64,000 bases of DNA from Nocardia huaxiensis (GTDB taxonomy: Bacteria; Actinomycetota; Actinomycetes; Mycobacteriales; Mycobacteriaceae): the NCBI RefSeq assembly GCF_013744875.1, contig NZ_CP059399.1, positions 2,232,001 to 2,296,000 on the forward strand. Reading direction: 5' to 3'. The notes beneath the pieces were generated by a model, which saw only the letters and a list, made by a program, of their open reading frames with translations, did not search any database and was not told the DNA's origin. Shown piece after piece: positions 34,274 through 43,024 of this stretch (its first letter is position 1; each line of letters opens with the position of its first letter). The position numbers and the translations under genes are program-made.

Positions 34274-35455
34274 TCAGCGGTTGGCCGGTTCCTCCAGCTC
34301 CGCTTCCAGCGTGAGGGCGATGCGGTCCAGCAGGGCTTCGAGCCGATCCGGGATGCCGCGGCCGCTGCGGGCGGACACCGTGAGCTCGGTGCGGCCGCCG
34401 CATTCGGTCATGGCGAACAGCAGCGGCATGGCGACACTGTGCTGGGGCAGGACGCGCACCGAGGTGGGCTGCCAGCCGGGGATGGCGAGCTCGTCCAGGT
34501 CGTAGCGGCCCATGTGGGAGACGGTGGCGGAAGCCAGGTTTCGGCCCGCGCGGGAGCCGAGCACGTTCAGCGTCCGCGCGAGGCCGCGGCCGACGGCCGG
34601 TGGCAGGGCGGTGAGGCCGCTGTTGTCCATCTGGTTGAGTTCGCGGCCCTCGTCCAGCCCGGCGCGCTTGATATCGCGGATCTGCTTCCAGTCCATGCCG
34701 GGTGTCGCGTCGATGAACAGCGGCAGCGCCAGATTGGCGGTGGAGCGCAGGCCGGGGAGGTGACGGCGCAGGTCGACCGGGATCATGATGCGCGAAACGG
34801 GGCCGCCCTCGGAGGCCAGAATGGCGGCGACGCGTTCCATGGCGCCGCGGCCGGTGGCGTGAATGGTGCGGTGACGCAACAGATGCCGGTGCTCGCCCGG
34901 ATCCTGGCGGCCCCGGCCGACAGCCGAGCGGAAGCGCGGCTGCATGAGCGTCGGACGGCCGGGCGCACCGACCTGGGCGACGAGTTCGGCGTCCGCGACG
35001 GGCTCGTCCGCGCCGATCGGGTCCAGGCCGCGCAGCGCCCGGAACACATCGGTGACGAACATGGCCATGCCCATGCCGTCCATGACGCCGTGGAACACCC
35101 GGAACACGATGGTGACCGGGTCGGCGGTGAGCAGCAGCACCTCCACCGTGGACTCCGGGGTGGGGCCGATCGGGCTGGTGAGCACCGGATCCGTTTCCAG
35201 CGCAGGATATTGCAGGGCGTGGTGCACGACGCGGACGGCGGGCGCGATACCGCTGTCCACCCAGTACTTGCCGTCGCGGATCAGCCGCGCGCCCGGATTG
35301 GCTTCCGCCGCAACGGTTACCGCGCGGCGCAGCTGGTCGGCGTCGAGGGCGCCGTCACCCTCGAACGCCATCTGCATGAGGAACGGCGGCGCCAGATCCC
35401 GCATGGGGAAATAGATGAGTTCGGTCGGCGAGATGGGTCGGCGAAAGGTGCTCAT
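34274..35455 (-). CDS. condensation-superfamily acyltransferase, last gene of the beta-lactone cluster
   Basis: The 393-residue protein belongs to the chloramphenicol acetyltransferase-like/condensation superfamily (PapA and wax ester synthase relatives). The active-site motif HxxxDG is present as VFRVFHGVMDGMGM, with His122 and Asp126, but the first His of the usual HHxxxDG is Phe. GAGGATG precedes the ATG at 35455. It lies 44 bases downstream of nltD on the same strand, so it is probably part of the operon. It could acylate the hydroxyl of a beta-hydroxy acid or a related lipid, or load an acyl donor. No role in nocardiolactone synthesis is established for it. Confidence 0.75.
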   Translation of the reverse strand: MSTFRRPISPTELIYFPMRDLAPPFLMQMAFEGDGALDADQLRRAVTVAAEANPGARLIRDGKYWVDSGIAPAVRVVHHALQYPALETDPVLTSPIGPTPESTVEVLLLTADPVTIVFRVFHGVMDGMGMAMFVTDVFRALRGLDPIGADEPVADAELVAQVGAPGRPTLMQPRFRSAVGRGRQDPGEHRHLLRHRTIHATGRGAMERVAAILASEGGPVSRIMIPVDLRRHLPGLRSTANLALPLFIDATPGMDWKQIRDIKRAGLDEGRELNQMDNSGLTALPPAVGRGLARTLNVLGSRAGRNLASATVSHMGRYDLDELAIPGWQPTSVRVLPQHSVAMPLLFAMTECGGRTELTVSARSGRGIPDRLEALLDRIALTLEAELEEPANR

Positions 35456-35499
35456 TACATCCTCTGCGGGTGGGATGGCGCTACGGTGGGCATGGGCTG

Positions 35500-36558
35500 C
35501 TACTTGATGCCCCTGGTCAATTCGACGACCCCGCCCTGGGTTTCGAGCCAGGCCAGGAACTCGGTGAGGCCGGTCGCGCGGTCCACGATCGGCCGGTAGC
35601 CGAAGTCGCGGGTGGCCGCGCCGGTGTCGTAGGTCGCGGTGCGGGTCATGAGCGCCACCACGTACCGCGACAGCGGCGGTGACCAGCGGGTCGCGACATA
35701 CGGTATGCGCCAGATGGTTTCGATGAGCGCGACGGCCGCGTGCACGACCTTCGGATTCGGCTGCCGGGTGGGCGGCGCGTAACCGAGCCCGCTCGCCACC
35801 TCGCCGAGGAAACCCCACACCTCGGTCTGCTCGGCATCGGCGATGAAATACGCCTTACCGCCCACATTTTCGGAGGCGGCGGCTTTCACGGCCGCGTCGA
35901 CGATGTTCTCGACATGGCACAGTGAGGCGTACACCTGCTTGCCGAACGACAGATCCGGCAGCGAACCCGCCGCCGCCCGGCTGAGCAGCCGCACGATCGG
36001 CCCGGACCGGTCGCCCGCACCCCAGATCGCCCGTGGCCGCAGCGCGCAGGTGGTGAATTCCGGTGCGTCGGCGGCCAATACGGCGCGCTCGGCGGCGGCC
36101 TTGGTCTCCGAGTAGAGGTTCAGATAGCGCGCCGGGTACGGCAGCGACTCGTCCACATTCACCTGATCGCCGCCGTCGCGATCCATGAGCGCGCTCGGGC
36201 TGGACACGAAGACGAACCGCCGCGCTCCGTTGCCGCGCGCCGCGCGCAGCAAATGCTCTGTGGCCGTGACATTCTCGGCCACGAACTGGGCGCGGGTGCC
36301 GCGCTCGTCGACGCGCGCGGCACTGTGGAACACCACATCGACGCCTTTGGTGGCGCGCTGCAGGGATACGGTGTCGGTCAGATCGCCGTGCACGATCTCG
36401 ATGCGGTCCAGCACATCGGCGAGGTCGCGCAGATTGCTGGTGGGCCGCGCCAGAATCGCGACCTGGTAGTCGCCGTCGCGGACCAGGCGGCGCACCAGCG
36501 CGCCGCCCAGGAACCCCGACGCGCCCGTGACGAGGGCCTTCCTGCTGTCTACGCTCAT
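35500..36558 (-). CDS. nltD: NAD(P)H-dependent 2-alkyl-3-ketoalkanoate reductase (OleD/NltD-like)
   Basis: The 352-residue protein is an extended SDR of the 3-beta-HSD type. It has ALVTGASGFLGGALVRRL at the N terminus, VFHSAARVD, catalytic Ser in VFVSSPSALMD, and Tyr149-x3-Lys153 in LNLYSETKAAAER. In Ole pathways the homologue OleD reduces the beta-keto acid made by OleA to a beta-hydroxy acid, which OleC closes to a beta-lactone. The order with two OleA-like genes and an OleC-like gene upstream supports the same role here. It follows the 89-residue membrane protein by 70 bases. Confidence 0.85.
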   Translation of the reverse strand: MSVDSRKALVTGASGFLGGALVRRLVRDGDYQVAILARPTSNLRDLADVLDRIEIVHGDLTDTVSLQRATKGVDVVFHSAARVDERGTRAQFVAENVTATEHLLRAARGNGARRFVFVSSPSALMDRDGGDQVNVDESLPYPARYLNLYSETKAAAERAVLAADAPEFTTCALRPRAIWGAGDRSGPIVRLLSRAAAGSLPDLSFGKQVYASLCHVENIVDAAVKAAASENVGGKAYFIADAEQTEVWGFLGEVASGLGYAPPTRQPNPKVVHAAVALIETIWRIPYVATRWSPPLSRYVVALMTRTATYDTGAATRDFGYRPIVDRATGLTEFLAWLETQGGVVELTRGIK

Positions 36559-36628
36559 GCTGTATCCATTCCGGCATGGGCGGAGCGCTGCGTGGTTACG
36601 CTCCGCTGCCGCCTCCGCGCTTGACCGC

Positions 36629-36898
36629 TCATGCCGCCTCTTGTGTCTTCCACCAGGTCAATCCGAAGATCTGGGTGAGTACGGCCGTTTCGAGGGCCGA
36701 CCGTTCGCTGTCCTTCGCGGCGCGCAGCGCGGCCGGAATCTGGGCCGCGTGCACGACCACGCTCAGGAACACGTCGATCCACCAGGCCGCGCGCAGCAGC
36801 CGGTTGGCGGGTGCGCGGTCGGTCAGCAGGGCGATGAGCCCGGCCGCCACGTACAGCCAGCCGAGCACCGGAACCGCCCGCAGTGCGAGGACCTTCAT
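36629..36898 (-). CDS. small membrane protein coupled to nltC
   Basis: This 89-residue protein starts at the ATG 36898, which overlaps the stop of nltC (ATGA), so it is translated with nltC. It has two or three hydrophobic segments (VLGWLYVAAGLIALL, LLRAAWWIDVFLSVVVHAAQI, and VLTQIFGLTWW near the end) with polar loops. No family is recognised with certainty. Being between the lactone-forming enzyme and the reductase, it may anchor the enzymes at the membrane or help to move the very hydrophobic product. It is short enough to be missed by automatic annotation. Confidence 0.75.
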   Translation of the reverse strand: MKVLALRAVPVLGWLYVAAGLIALLTDRAPANRLLRAAWWIDVFLSVVVHAAQIPAALRAAKDSERSALETAVLTQIFGLTWWKTQEAA

Positions 36899-38835
36899 TT
36901 TTCCGCTCCGATCTGCTCTGCCGCCCAGACCGCGAGTTGTTCGCGGCCGATCTTGGCATTGTGTCGGATGTCCACCGGGAACTTCGGGTGGAACAGGAAT
37001 CTGGAAACCTTTGCGGCGACAGCGAATTCGCCTGCTCGGTGACGCAGGGCGGCCATCAGCGCGGCGGTGTCCGCGCCCGCTTCGGCCTCCACGCACAGCA
37101 CGGGCTCCTGTGCGCCCTTCGGCCCGACGCCCACCAGCGCGGTGCGCGCCACGCCGTCCAGCACATTGAACACCTGCTCGACCTGCACCGAGAACATCGG
37201 CCCGTCGATGGTGTGCAGGCGTTGACTCTTGCGCCCGCAGAACCAGATTCGGCCCTCGTCGTCGATCCACGCCAGATCGCCGGTGCGATGCCACACGGTG
37301 TCGCCGTCGACGATCTTGCCCGCGCGATTGGCCTCGTGCGGCCAGTAGTACCGGGTGCTCACATTCGGCCCGGCCACCACCAGCTCGCCGATGCCGCGAG
37401 TGGCGGCCAGCTCCCCCGCGAGCGCCTCGGCGTCGGCCCAATTCGGCAGGGCCGCATCGGTAATGGCCACCAGCCGCGCCCGCACCCCCTCCGCCGGCCG
37501 CCCGATGCAGGTGCCTTCCCCGCTGTGTGCGCGCTCGACCAGCCCGCCCAGCAGCTCCCGCGATTCGATGGTCGACATGGGCAGCGCCTCGGTGGACCCG
37601 TACCCCGCGTGCACCTCCGCGTCCGCGGCCAGCACCGTGCGCAGTCCGGCGATGCACCAGTCCGGCACCGGCGCACCACCGGAGTAAATGCTGTGCAGCG
37701 TAGGAACTTCCGTCCGATGCAATTCCAGATGCCGCAGCAGCGGAATCAGCACGGCCGGGCTGGCGAATATGGTCCGCACCCCGAACCGGTTCACCGCGTC
37801 CACCACGTGCAGCGGATCGGTGGACCCCACCTGGCTCGGAATCAACGGCGGCAGCACACATCTCGACCCGAGCAGCATGTCGAGAATTCCCACCAGCGGC
37901 AGCGTGATCAGCGACGTCCCCGGCGCGACCCGATTCCGCGCCGCATCCACCTGATCCACCATGGCGGTCAGATTCCCGTGGGTCAGCTCCACCGCCTTCG
38001 CCGGTCCGGTGCTCCCGGTCGTATAGGCGATCAGCAGCACCTCATCGGCGGGCGCGGGCACGCGGCCGCGGAGCACACCGGAATGGTGGGGAGAGATCGC
38101 GGGGGAGGCGGCGGCACCGGCGGTGACGTCCGTGCGACCGCCGGTCAGGAAATCAACCAGCGCCGCATCGGGATTCGTGGCGGTCGCCTGCCGTGTGCCG
38201 CTCGCGGTGGTGCCACCGGTGCGGCTACTGCCGAAGCCCGCCGGGCTGTCCTGTGCGCCGATGCGGTGCGCGGCACGCGTAACCGCCGCGCCGATGCGTT
38301 GTGCGGCCGAATCGGCGGCAGCCGGACCCAAAGCCACCGTGCCCCAGCTGTCACTGGTCAGACCCCACTCGCGCAGCGTCGGGCCGCGCCAGAACCAGCG
38401 GCGGCCGACGGTGACGGGGATGCGGACCTCGCGGAAGTACTTGCGGAACAGGACGCGGGCGGCATGGGCCTGCGGGATGCCGATGAAGGCTTCGGCATTG
38501 GCGGCGCGCAGGCAGTTGAGCATTTTGCGCAGGCCCATGCCGGGGTCGATGACGACCGGGACCGCGCCGATCTTCAACAGGCCCAGCATGATCGCGTAGA
38601 GCTCGGGGCTGGGCAGGACCAGCACGATGGTGCGGGTGCCTCGGCCCACGCCTTCGGACTGGAGCCGGACAGCGAGCGCGTCGGACCAGGCGTCGAGTTC
38701 GCGGTAGGTGACGTGCCGGTAGTCCGGGAGGCCGGAGGCGGTCTTCCCGTCGGGGAAGATGACCGCCTCACGGTCCGGGTGGGCGGCCACGACCGCGGTG
38801 AAGCGGTCGAGGGCGCCCCAGTAGGTTGCGGTCAC
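36895..38835 (-). CDS. nltC: beta-lactone synthetase (OleC/NltC-like, ANL superfamily)
   Basis: The 646-residue protein is an ANL-superfamily adenylating enzyme: P-loop YTTGSTGPAKAVELTHGN at 271-288, GYGSTEALPM at 411-420, HRTGDLAWIDDEGRIWFCGR at 517-535, and the C-terminal catalytic Lys region NAKIGREQL near 628. In this pathway it adenylates a 2-alkyl-3-hydroxy acid and closes it to a beta-lactone. The first start is a GTG whose GTGA overlaps the stop of nltB. Compared with typical OleC proteins it has about 95 extra Ala/Gly/Thr-rich residues at about 165-260, just before the P-loop. Confidence 0.88.
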   Translation of the reverse strand: MTATYWGALDRFTAVVAAHPDREAVIFPDGKTASGLPDYRHVTYRELDAWSDALAVRLQSEGVGRGTRTIVLVLPSPELYAIMLGLLKIGAVPVVIDPGMGLRKMLNCLRAANAEAFIGIPQAHAARVLFRKYFREVRIPVTVGRRWFWRGPTLREWGLTSDSWGTVALGPAAADSAAQRIGAAVTRAAHRIGAQDSPAGFGSSRTGGTTASGTRQATATNPDAALVDFLTGGRTDVTAGAAASPAISPHHSGVLRGRVPAPADEVLLIAYTTGSTGPAKAVELTHGNLTAMVDQVDAARNRVAPGTSLITLPLVGILDMLLGSRCVLPPLIPSQVGSTDPLHVVDAVNRFGVRTIFASPAVLIPLLRHLELHRTEVPTLHSIYSGGAPVPDWCIAGLRTVLAADAEVHAGYGSTEALPMSTIESRELLGGLVERAHSGEGTCIGRPAEGVRARLVAITDAALPNWADAEALAGELAATRGIGELVVAGPNVSTRYYWPHEANRAGKIVDGDTVWHRTGDLAWIDDEGRIWFCGRKSQRLHTIDGPMFSVQVEQVFNVLDGVARTALVGVGPKGAQEPVLCVEAEAGADTAALMAALRHRAGEFAVAAKVSRFLFHPKFPVDIRHNAKIGREQLAVWAAEQIGAEK

Positions 38836-39743
38836 GCCGAAGCTCCGACGAGCGCCGGGAGGCGGTAGACCACCGCGGCGGCCGACGGGCCCGCGCCGGC
38901 GGCGACGAACAGCACGTGGGTGAATCCGCGCAGCGACTCGTCCTGCACCGCGAGGTCGTATGCGAGGGGCAGGGCCGCGGTGTGCGGGTCGCCCTGGGAC
39001 AGGTCCGGGGTGCGGACCGCGTCATTGGAGATGCCGAGCTCGCCGGCCAGCCGCTGCGGGAATCCGGCGGCGGGTGTGGAGGCGATCAGAGCCGTTGTGG
39101 CCAGCGGGATTTCGGCTTCTTCCAGCGCGGCCAGCCCCGCCTGCACCGCCACCGCGATCAGCCGGTCCTCGAAGTCGGGGTCGCGCACGACGGTCATGAG
39201 TTCACGACCCCGCGTGCCCATGGTCGCCACGTCCACGTAGGACTCGACGGCGGGGGAGCCCGCGCCCGAGACGGTGTGCACCCGGCCGAAGCCCTCCGGC
39301 GCGTCGGTGTATTCCAGCAGCAGCGCGGCACCGGCACTGGCGTAAGGGAATTCGTCGTCGGCGGCCGACCGCTTCAGCGACGGATGCGTGTCGCCGGACA
39401 CGATGAGCACGTGCTCGACCCCGCCCGCGGCGAGCACGGACTGCCCCACCTGCACGGCATTGAGCACGCCCACGCCGGCGTTCATGAGGTCGAAGGAGAA
39501 CGAGCGCGGATCGTTCTTCTGGTAGTCGAGCCCGATGCCGGCGGCCTTCTGGATCAGCGCCGACACGGCCGGTTCGACGGTATTGGAGTCGCGGAAGATG
39601 CCCGCGTTGATCAGCACCCCGATCTGGTCGGGCCGCACGCCGGCCCGCTCCATGCTCTGCCGCGCCGCTCGCGCGCTGAGCTCGATAATGCTGGAGGTGT
39701 CCGAGACCCGGCTGGCTCCGGTGGATTTGATGCGCACGCCCAT
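38832..39743 (-). CDS. nltB: OleA-like thiolase-fold subunit lacking the catalytic triad (NltB)
   Basis: The 303-residue protein has the ketosynthase III/thiolase fold but not its chemistry. Where NltA has FDLSNACAGML, this one reads FDLMNAGVGVL, with Gly90 in place of the nucleophile Cys, and the later His and Asn positions are also replaced. It keeps an EP motif (Glu57) at the place where OleA dimers donate a Glu to the partner's active site. It starts eight bases after nltA and overlaps nltC by four, so it should be made in equal amount with NltA. This fits a heterodimer in which NltA carries the active Cys. Confidence 0.85.
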   Translation of the reverse strand: MGVRIKSTGASRVSDTSSIIELSARAARQSMERAGVRPDQIGVLINAGIFRDSNTVEPAVSALIQKAAGIGLDYQKNDPRSFSFDLMNAGVGVLNAVQVGQSVLAAGGVEHVLIVSGDTHPSLKRSAADDEFPYASAGAALLLEYTDAPEGFGRVHTVSGAGSPAVESYVDVATMGTRGRELMTVVRDPDFEDRLIAVAVQAGLAALEEAEIPLATTALIASTPAAGFPQRLAGELGISNDAVRTPDLSQGDPHTAALPLAYDLAVQDESLRGFTHVLFVAAGAGPSAAAVVYRLPALVGASA

Positions 39744-39751
39744 GGCAGACC

Positions 39752-40804
39752 TCAGACCTTCAGCGACGAAATCGTGGTGGACAGGAATCCCGCGACGACG
39801 CCGGAGGCGGCGGGAACCATCAGGATCTTGGATCCGGACGGGATGCTCTGCTGCGTCAGATGATCGTGCAGAACAATGAAATGCGAAGTGGTGGAGGTGT
39901 TTCCGTACTTCTCGATGACGTTCAGGTCGGGCGGCATGGGCACCGCGAACTCACGCGCGGCAATGGCGTTGATGAACGGCACCGCGCCCGCGCCGAACTG
40001 GTGGTGGATGAGGTAGTCGAAACCCTCGTCGGCGAAGGTGGTGCCCTGCTTCTCCAGGTAGCCGCCCTGGGTGTCGGTCCACAGCAGGAAGCGGGATTCG
40101 TTGTGCATCTTGCGGTTGTCGGTGTACAGCGCGACGCCCTGCGTCTTCTCGCTGGGCATGCCGAGGCACAGATGCGAATATTCCGACGCGGTGGTCAGAT
40201 CGACGTAGTGAATGCGATCGGACTCGTCGAGGGATTCATCCAATACGACTGCCGCGCCGGAATCGCCGACGGTGAGCGACGCGAATTGCAGATCGTATTT
40301 CTCGGTGATTTCCGCGACCGCGGTCTCGGCAATGGGAGTAATGGCCTCGCCGCTCACCACGAGTCCGCGCCGCACCGCACCCGACCGGATCATCCGGTCG
40401 AGAATGTAGGTGCCGGTGAGCATTCCCGCGCACGCATTCGACAGATCGAAATGAATGACATCCGCGCGCGCTCCGATGGCGCGTGCGATGGAACCCGCGA
40501 ACGAGGGTTCCATATACATCCTGGTGCCGTCCTTGCTGCGCGTGATCGAGGTGGAGATGATCACGTCCAGATCGGCTGCCGCATACTGTGATCTGGAAAG
40601 ACAGTCCTCGACGGCCTTGAGCGCCAGCACGAACGAGTCCTCGTGACTCGCCGGCGTGGTGTCGCGGAACCGGCGTTCTTTCACGCCCGTGATCTTCTCG
40701 AGATCGAAGCCGGGCACGGCCTGCAATTGCGCGATGAGTTCTTCGGTGGTGACACGTTTCGCGGGGAGATAAGCCCCGATCGACTCGAAACGAGAAAATG
40801 ACAC
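39752..40804 (-). CDS. nltA: OleA-like acyl-CoA condensing ketosynthase (NltA)
   Basis: The 350-residue protein is a ketosynthase III-like enzyme. Its triad is visible: Cys125 in FDLSNACAGML, His267 or His268 in FDYLIHHQFGAG, and Asn302 in IEKYGNTSTTS. OleA enzymes join two fatty acyl-CoA chains head to head, giving a 2-alkyl-3-keto acid, the first step towards long-chain beta-lactones such as nocardiolactone. It is the first gene of the minus-strand operon nltA-B-C-(small membrane protein)-D-acyltransferase. Glu99 in the EP motif is also retained. Confidence 0.88.
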   Translation of the reverse strand: MSFSRFESIGAYLPAKRVTTEELIAQLQAVPGFDLEKITGVKERRFRDTTPASHEDSFVLALKAVEDCLSRSQYAAADLDVIISTSITRSKDGTRMYMEPSFAGSIARAIGARADVIHFDLSNACAGMLTGTYILDRMIRSGAVRRGLVVSGEAITPIAETAVAEITEKYDLQFASLTVGDSGAAVVLDESLDESDRIHYVDLTTASEYSHLCLGMPSEKTQGVALYTDNRKMHNESRFLLWTDTQGGYLEKQGTTFADEGFDYLIHHQFGAGAVPFINAIAAREFAVPMPPDLNVIEKYGNTSTTSHFIVLHDHLTQQSIPSGSKILMVPAASGVVAGFLSTTISSLKV

Positions 40805-41115
40805 GGGAACTCCTGATAAGTAGGAAGAATTCGGCTCGTCATCGAGATGCCGATGAGGCTACCCGACGGTAACTGGACGAGCGAACGGCTCGAAGCGCGA
40901 TAATTGTCTGAGACGCGATGGATCGCAGTCTGAAATGGCTATCTCTCCGGGTCGGCGATCGTACTGTGAGGTTCGCTGTGAGAGACTTCACCACTCCCGC
41001 GCCCGGGAAGCGTGACGCGGCCCACGGCGTCTGGGCCGATCGGCAAACTGTCTCAGCGACAGGGCAATTCGCAGGTGGAATGCCTATGGATTTCACGCGC
41101 CGCCGCGATTAGCTT
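40805..41115. other. intergenic region upstream of nltA, with small dyads
   Basis: The 311-base gap between nltA (minus) and the SMP-30-like gene (plus) must hold both promoters. Several dyads stand out: CATCG-N6-CGATG near 40838-40853, CGAGC-N5-GCTCG near 40879-40893, and GCGAT-GG-ATCGC at 40915-40926. The last is the most perfect and could be an operator for the lactone operon. A 64-codon plus-strand frame from 40918 runs through this region but has no convincing start or protein character, so no gene is called. Confidence 0.4.
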
Positions 41116-42048
41116 GTGGGGGTGCGACTTCGGGCTGTAGTGACCGGCGGGATGGCCGCTGTCCAGATGACTGTGCTGACGGTAATGGGAGCGGCCGGCA
41201 TCGCGACGGCCGACACCGCGCCCATCGGCTGCGGGCAGTGGACCGCCTCGACGGTCGCCTCCGGCTACGGCACCCTGGAGAATCTGGCCTTCGACGGCCG
41301 CGGCGGGCTGCTGCTGTCCGAGGTGAGCCTCGGTGGTTCCGGGGGCGGGTTGCAGCGCCTCACCGCCGACGGCGTCCGCGCCACCGTCGCGGAAATCGAA
41401 TCGCCCGGCGGCATCGTGGTCACCGGCACAACGGCTTTCGTGAACTCCGGCAATACCGCCCGCAGCGGGCTGTCCGACGCCGCCGACGGATCCATCCGGG
41501 CCGTCGATCTCACCACCGGCGCGATCACCACGGCCGCAACGGGTCTGACCATGCCCAACGGCCTGGCCCAGCTGCCCGACGGCGGGTTCGTGGTCAGCCG
41601 CGATCTGGGTGCGGACACCACGCTCACCCGGGTCGCCCCCGACGGTTCGACCCACCCCCTGGCTCCGGGGCTGACCTCCACCAACGGTCTGGCCTACGAC
41701 CCGGCGCGGCGAAAACTGTTCGTGTCGACCACTTTCGACGCGGTCTCCACCCTCGCCGCCTTCGACGCCGACAATCTGACGGCCGAACCGGCGCGCATCA
41801 CCATCCCCGGCCCCGGACCGCTCAATGCCGCCGACGATCTGACCGTCGGCCCGGACGGCGCGGTATATGTAGCTCTGAATGTGCTCGGTCAGGTGGTCCG
41901 CGTCGATCCGGAGACCCAGCGCACCTGCGTCGTGGCCAGTGGCCTGCCGTTCACCACGTCGGTGCGGTTCGGTTCCGGACCCGGCTGGGATGCGCATTCC
42001 CTGTATGCCACAAGTTTTCTGGGCACGGTCACCCGGCTCACGCCCTGA
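41116..42048 (+). CDS. secreted SMP-30/gluconolactonase-like beta-propeller protein
   Basis: The 310-residue protein has a signal peptide (basic start, hydrophobic stretch MAAVQMTVLTVMGAAGIATA, cleavage near residue 33) and six propeller-like repeats: LENLAFDGRGGLLLSEV, PGGIVVTGTTAFVNSG, PNGLAQLPDGGFVVSRDLG, TNGLAYDPARRKLFVST, ADDLTVGPDGAVYVALNV and VRVDPE. This pattern is shared by SMP-30, gluconolactonase and strictosidine-synthase-like proteins; many bacterial secreted members have no assigned substrate. Start codons GTG 41116 and GTG 41122 are both possible. A decayed relative may lie at the left edge of the window. Confidence 0.85.
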   Translation: MGVRLRAVVTGGMAAVQMTVLTVMGAAGIATADTAPIGCGQWTASTVASGYGTLENLAFDGRGGLLLSEVSLGGSGGGLQRLTADGVRATVAEIESPGGIVVTGTTAFVNSGNTARSGLSDAADGSIRAVDLTTGAITTAATGLTMPNGLAQLPDGGFVVSRDLGADTTLTRVAPDGSTHPLAPGLTSTNGLAYDPARRKLFVSTTFDAVSTLAAFDADNLTAEPARITIPGPGPLNAADDLTVGPDGAVYVALNVLGQVVRVDPETQRTCVVASGLPFTTSVRFGSGPGWDAHSLYATSFLGTVTRLTP

Positions 42049-42163
42049 CGCGTGCCCGGATTGTTTCTTCCCCGGACTTGACTCTTGCTGTGCTGTAGCC
42101 GAAAACTGTTGAAGCCGCCTATATTTCGCCCGACGCGGTGTGAACCTCGGTGCAGGGAGTCCC

Positions 42164-42979
42164 ATGCGCGTTCATCACCTGGAGTGCGGCAACCTCGATC
42201 CGCTCGGCGGCGAATGGCTGTGGGGCATGGAATTCGTGGTGCACTGCCTGCTCGTCGAACACGACACCGGTCTGCTGCTGGTCGACACCGGCCTGGGTGA
42301 ACAGGCCGCGCGCCGGCCCGACTGGCTGGGAAGGGGCTGGTCGAGCGTCTTCCGCCCGGGTCTGGATCCGGCGATATCGGCCCTGGCACAGATCGAATCG
42401 CTCGGCTACACGCGCGAGGACGTCCGCGATATCGTGCTCACCCACCTGGACCTCGATCACGCCGGCGGTCTCGCCGACTTTCCGGACGCCCGCGTGCACC
42501 TGTTCGAAAACGAGCTGCGCGCAATGGAATCCCCGCGCAGCCTGGGCGAGACCCAGCGCTACCGCGCACCCCAGCTGCGGCACGGCCCGCGCTGGCAACT
42601 GCACTCCGAAGGCGGGGACAGCTGGTTCGGTTTCGCGGGCGCGCGCACCCTGCCGGGCATACCGGAGGAGGTCGTGCTGGTGCCGCTGGCCGGCCACAGC
42701 CGCGGGCACGCCGGCGTGGCCTTGCGCACCGGCGATTCCTGGCTGCTGCACGCCGGGGATTCGTACTTCGGCCACCTCGGCCGTCCAGAGGATGGTGAAC
42801 GCCCGTGGGCCATCGCCGCCTTCGAAGCCTTCGCCGCCGCCGACGGCCGCGCACGGCGACTCAATCACGAGCGGCTGTCCGAGCTGGCCCGCGACCACAC
42901 CGATGACGTGACGGTCTTCTCCGCCCACTGCGGGCGGGAACTGCGCGCCCTGTGGGCCCGTGCGTCGGCCATGTCTTAA
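42164..42979 (+). CDS. MBL-fold metallohydrolase (N-acyl-homoserine lactonase-like)
   Basis: The ATG at 42164 follows CAGGGAGT and gives 271 residues. The metallo-beta-lactamase signature HLDLDHAGG is in IVLTHLDLDHAGGLADF, with the later ligands in VPLAGHSRGHAGVALR, LHAGDSYFGH and FSAHCGREL. The opening LVEHDTGLLLVDTGLG and the overall length match the AHL-lactonase/quorum-quenching branch, but esters or other lactones could be the substrate. It lies shortly before an XRE/MmyB-type regulator on the same strand, 45 bases away. Confidence 0.88.
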   Translation: MRVHHLECGNLDPLGGEWLWGMEFVVHCLLVEHDTGLLLVDTGLGEQAARRPDWLGRGWSSVFRPGLDPAISALAQIESLGYTREDVRDIVLTHLDLDHAGGLADFPDARVHLFENELRAMESPRSLGETQRYRAPQLRHGPRWQLHSEGGDSWFGFAGARTLPGIPEEVVLVPLAGHSRGHAGVALRTGDSWLLHAGDSYFGHLGRPEDGERPWAIAAFEAFAAADGRARRLNHERLSELARDHTDDVTVFSAHCGRELRALWARASAMS

Positions 42980-43024
42980 GTGCGACATAATCCACCCGGG
43001 AAGGTCTCGGGAGGTAGGCAGCAA

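Noticed and set aside
40918..41112. 64-codon plus-strand frame before the SMP-30-like gene
   Set aside because: It starts inside a dyad, lacks a ribosome binding site and has no recognisable feature; more likely promoter DNA.
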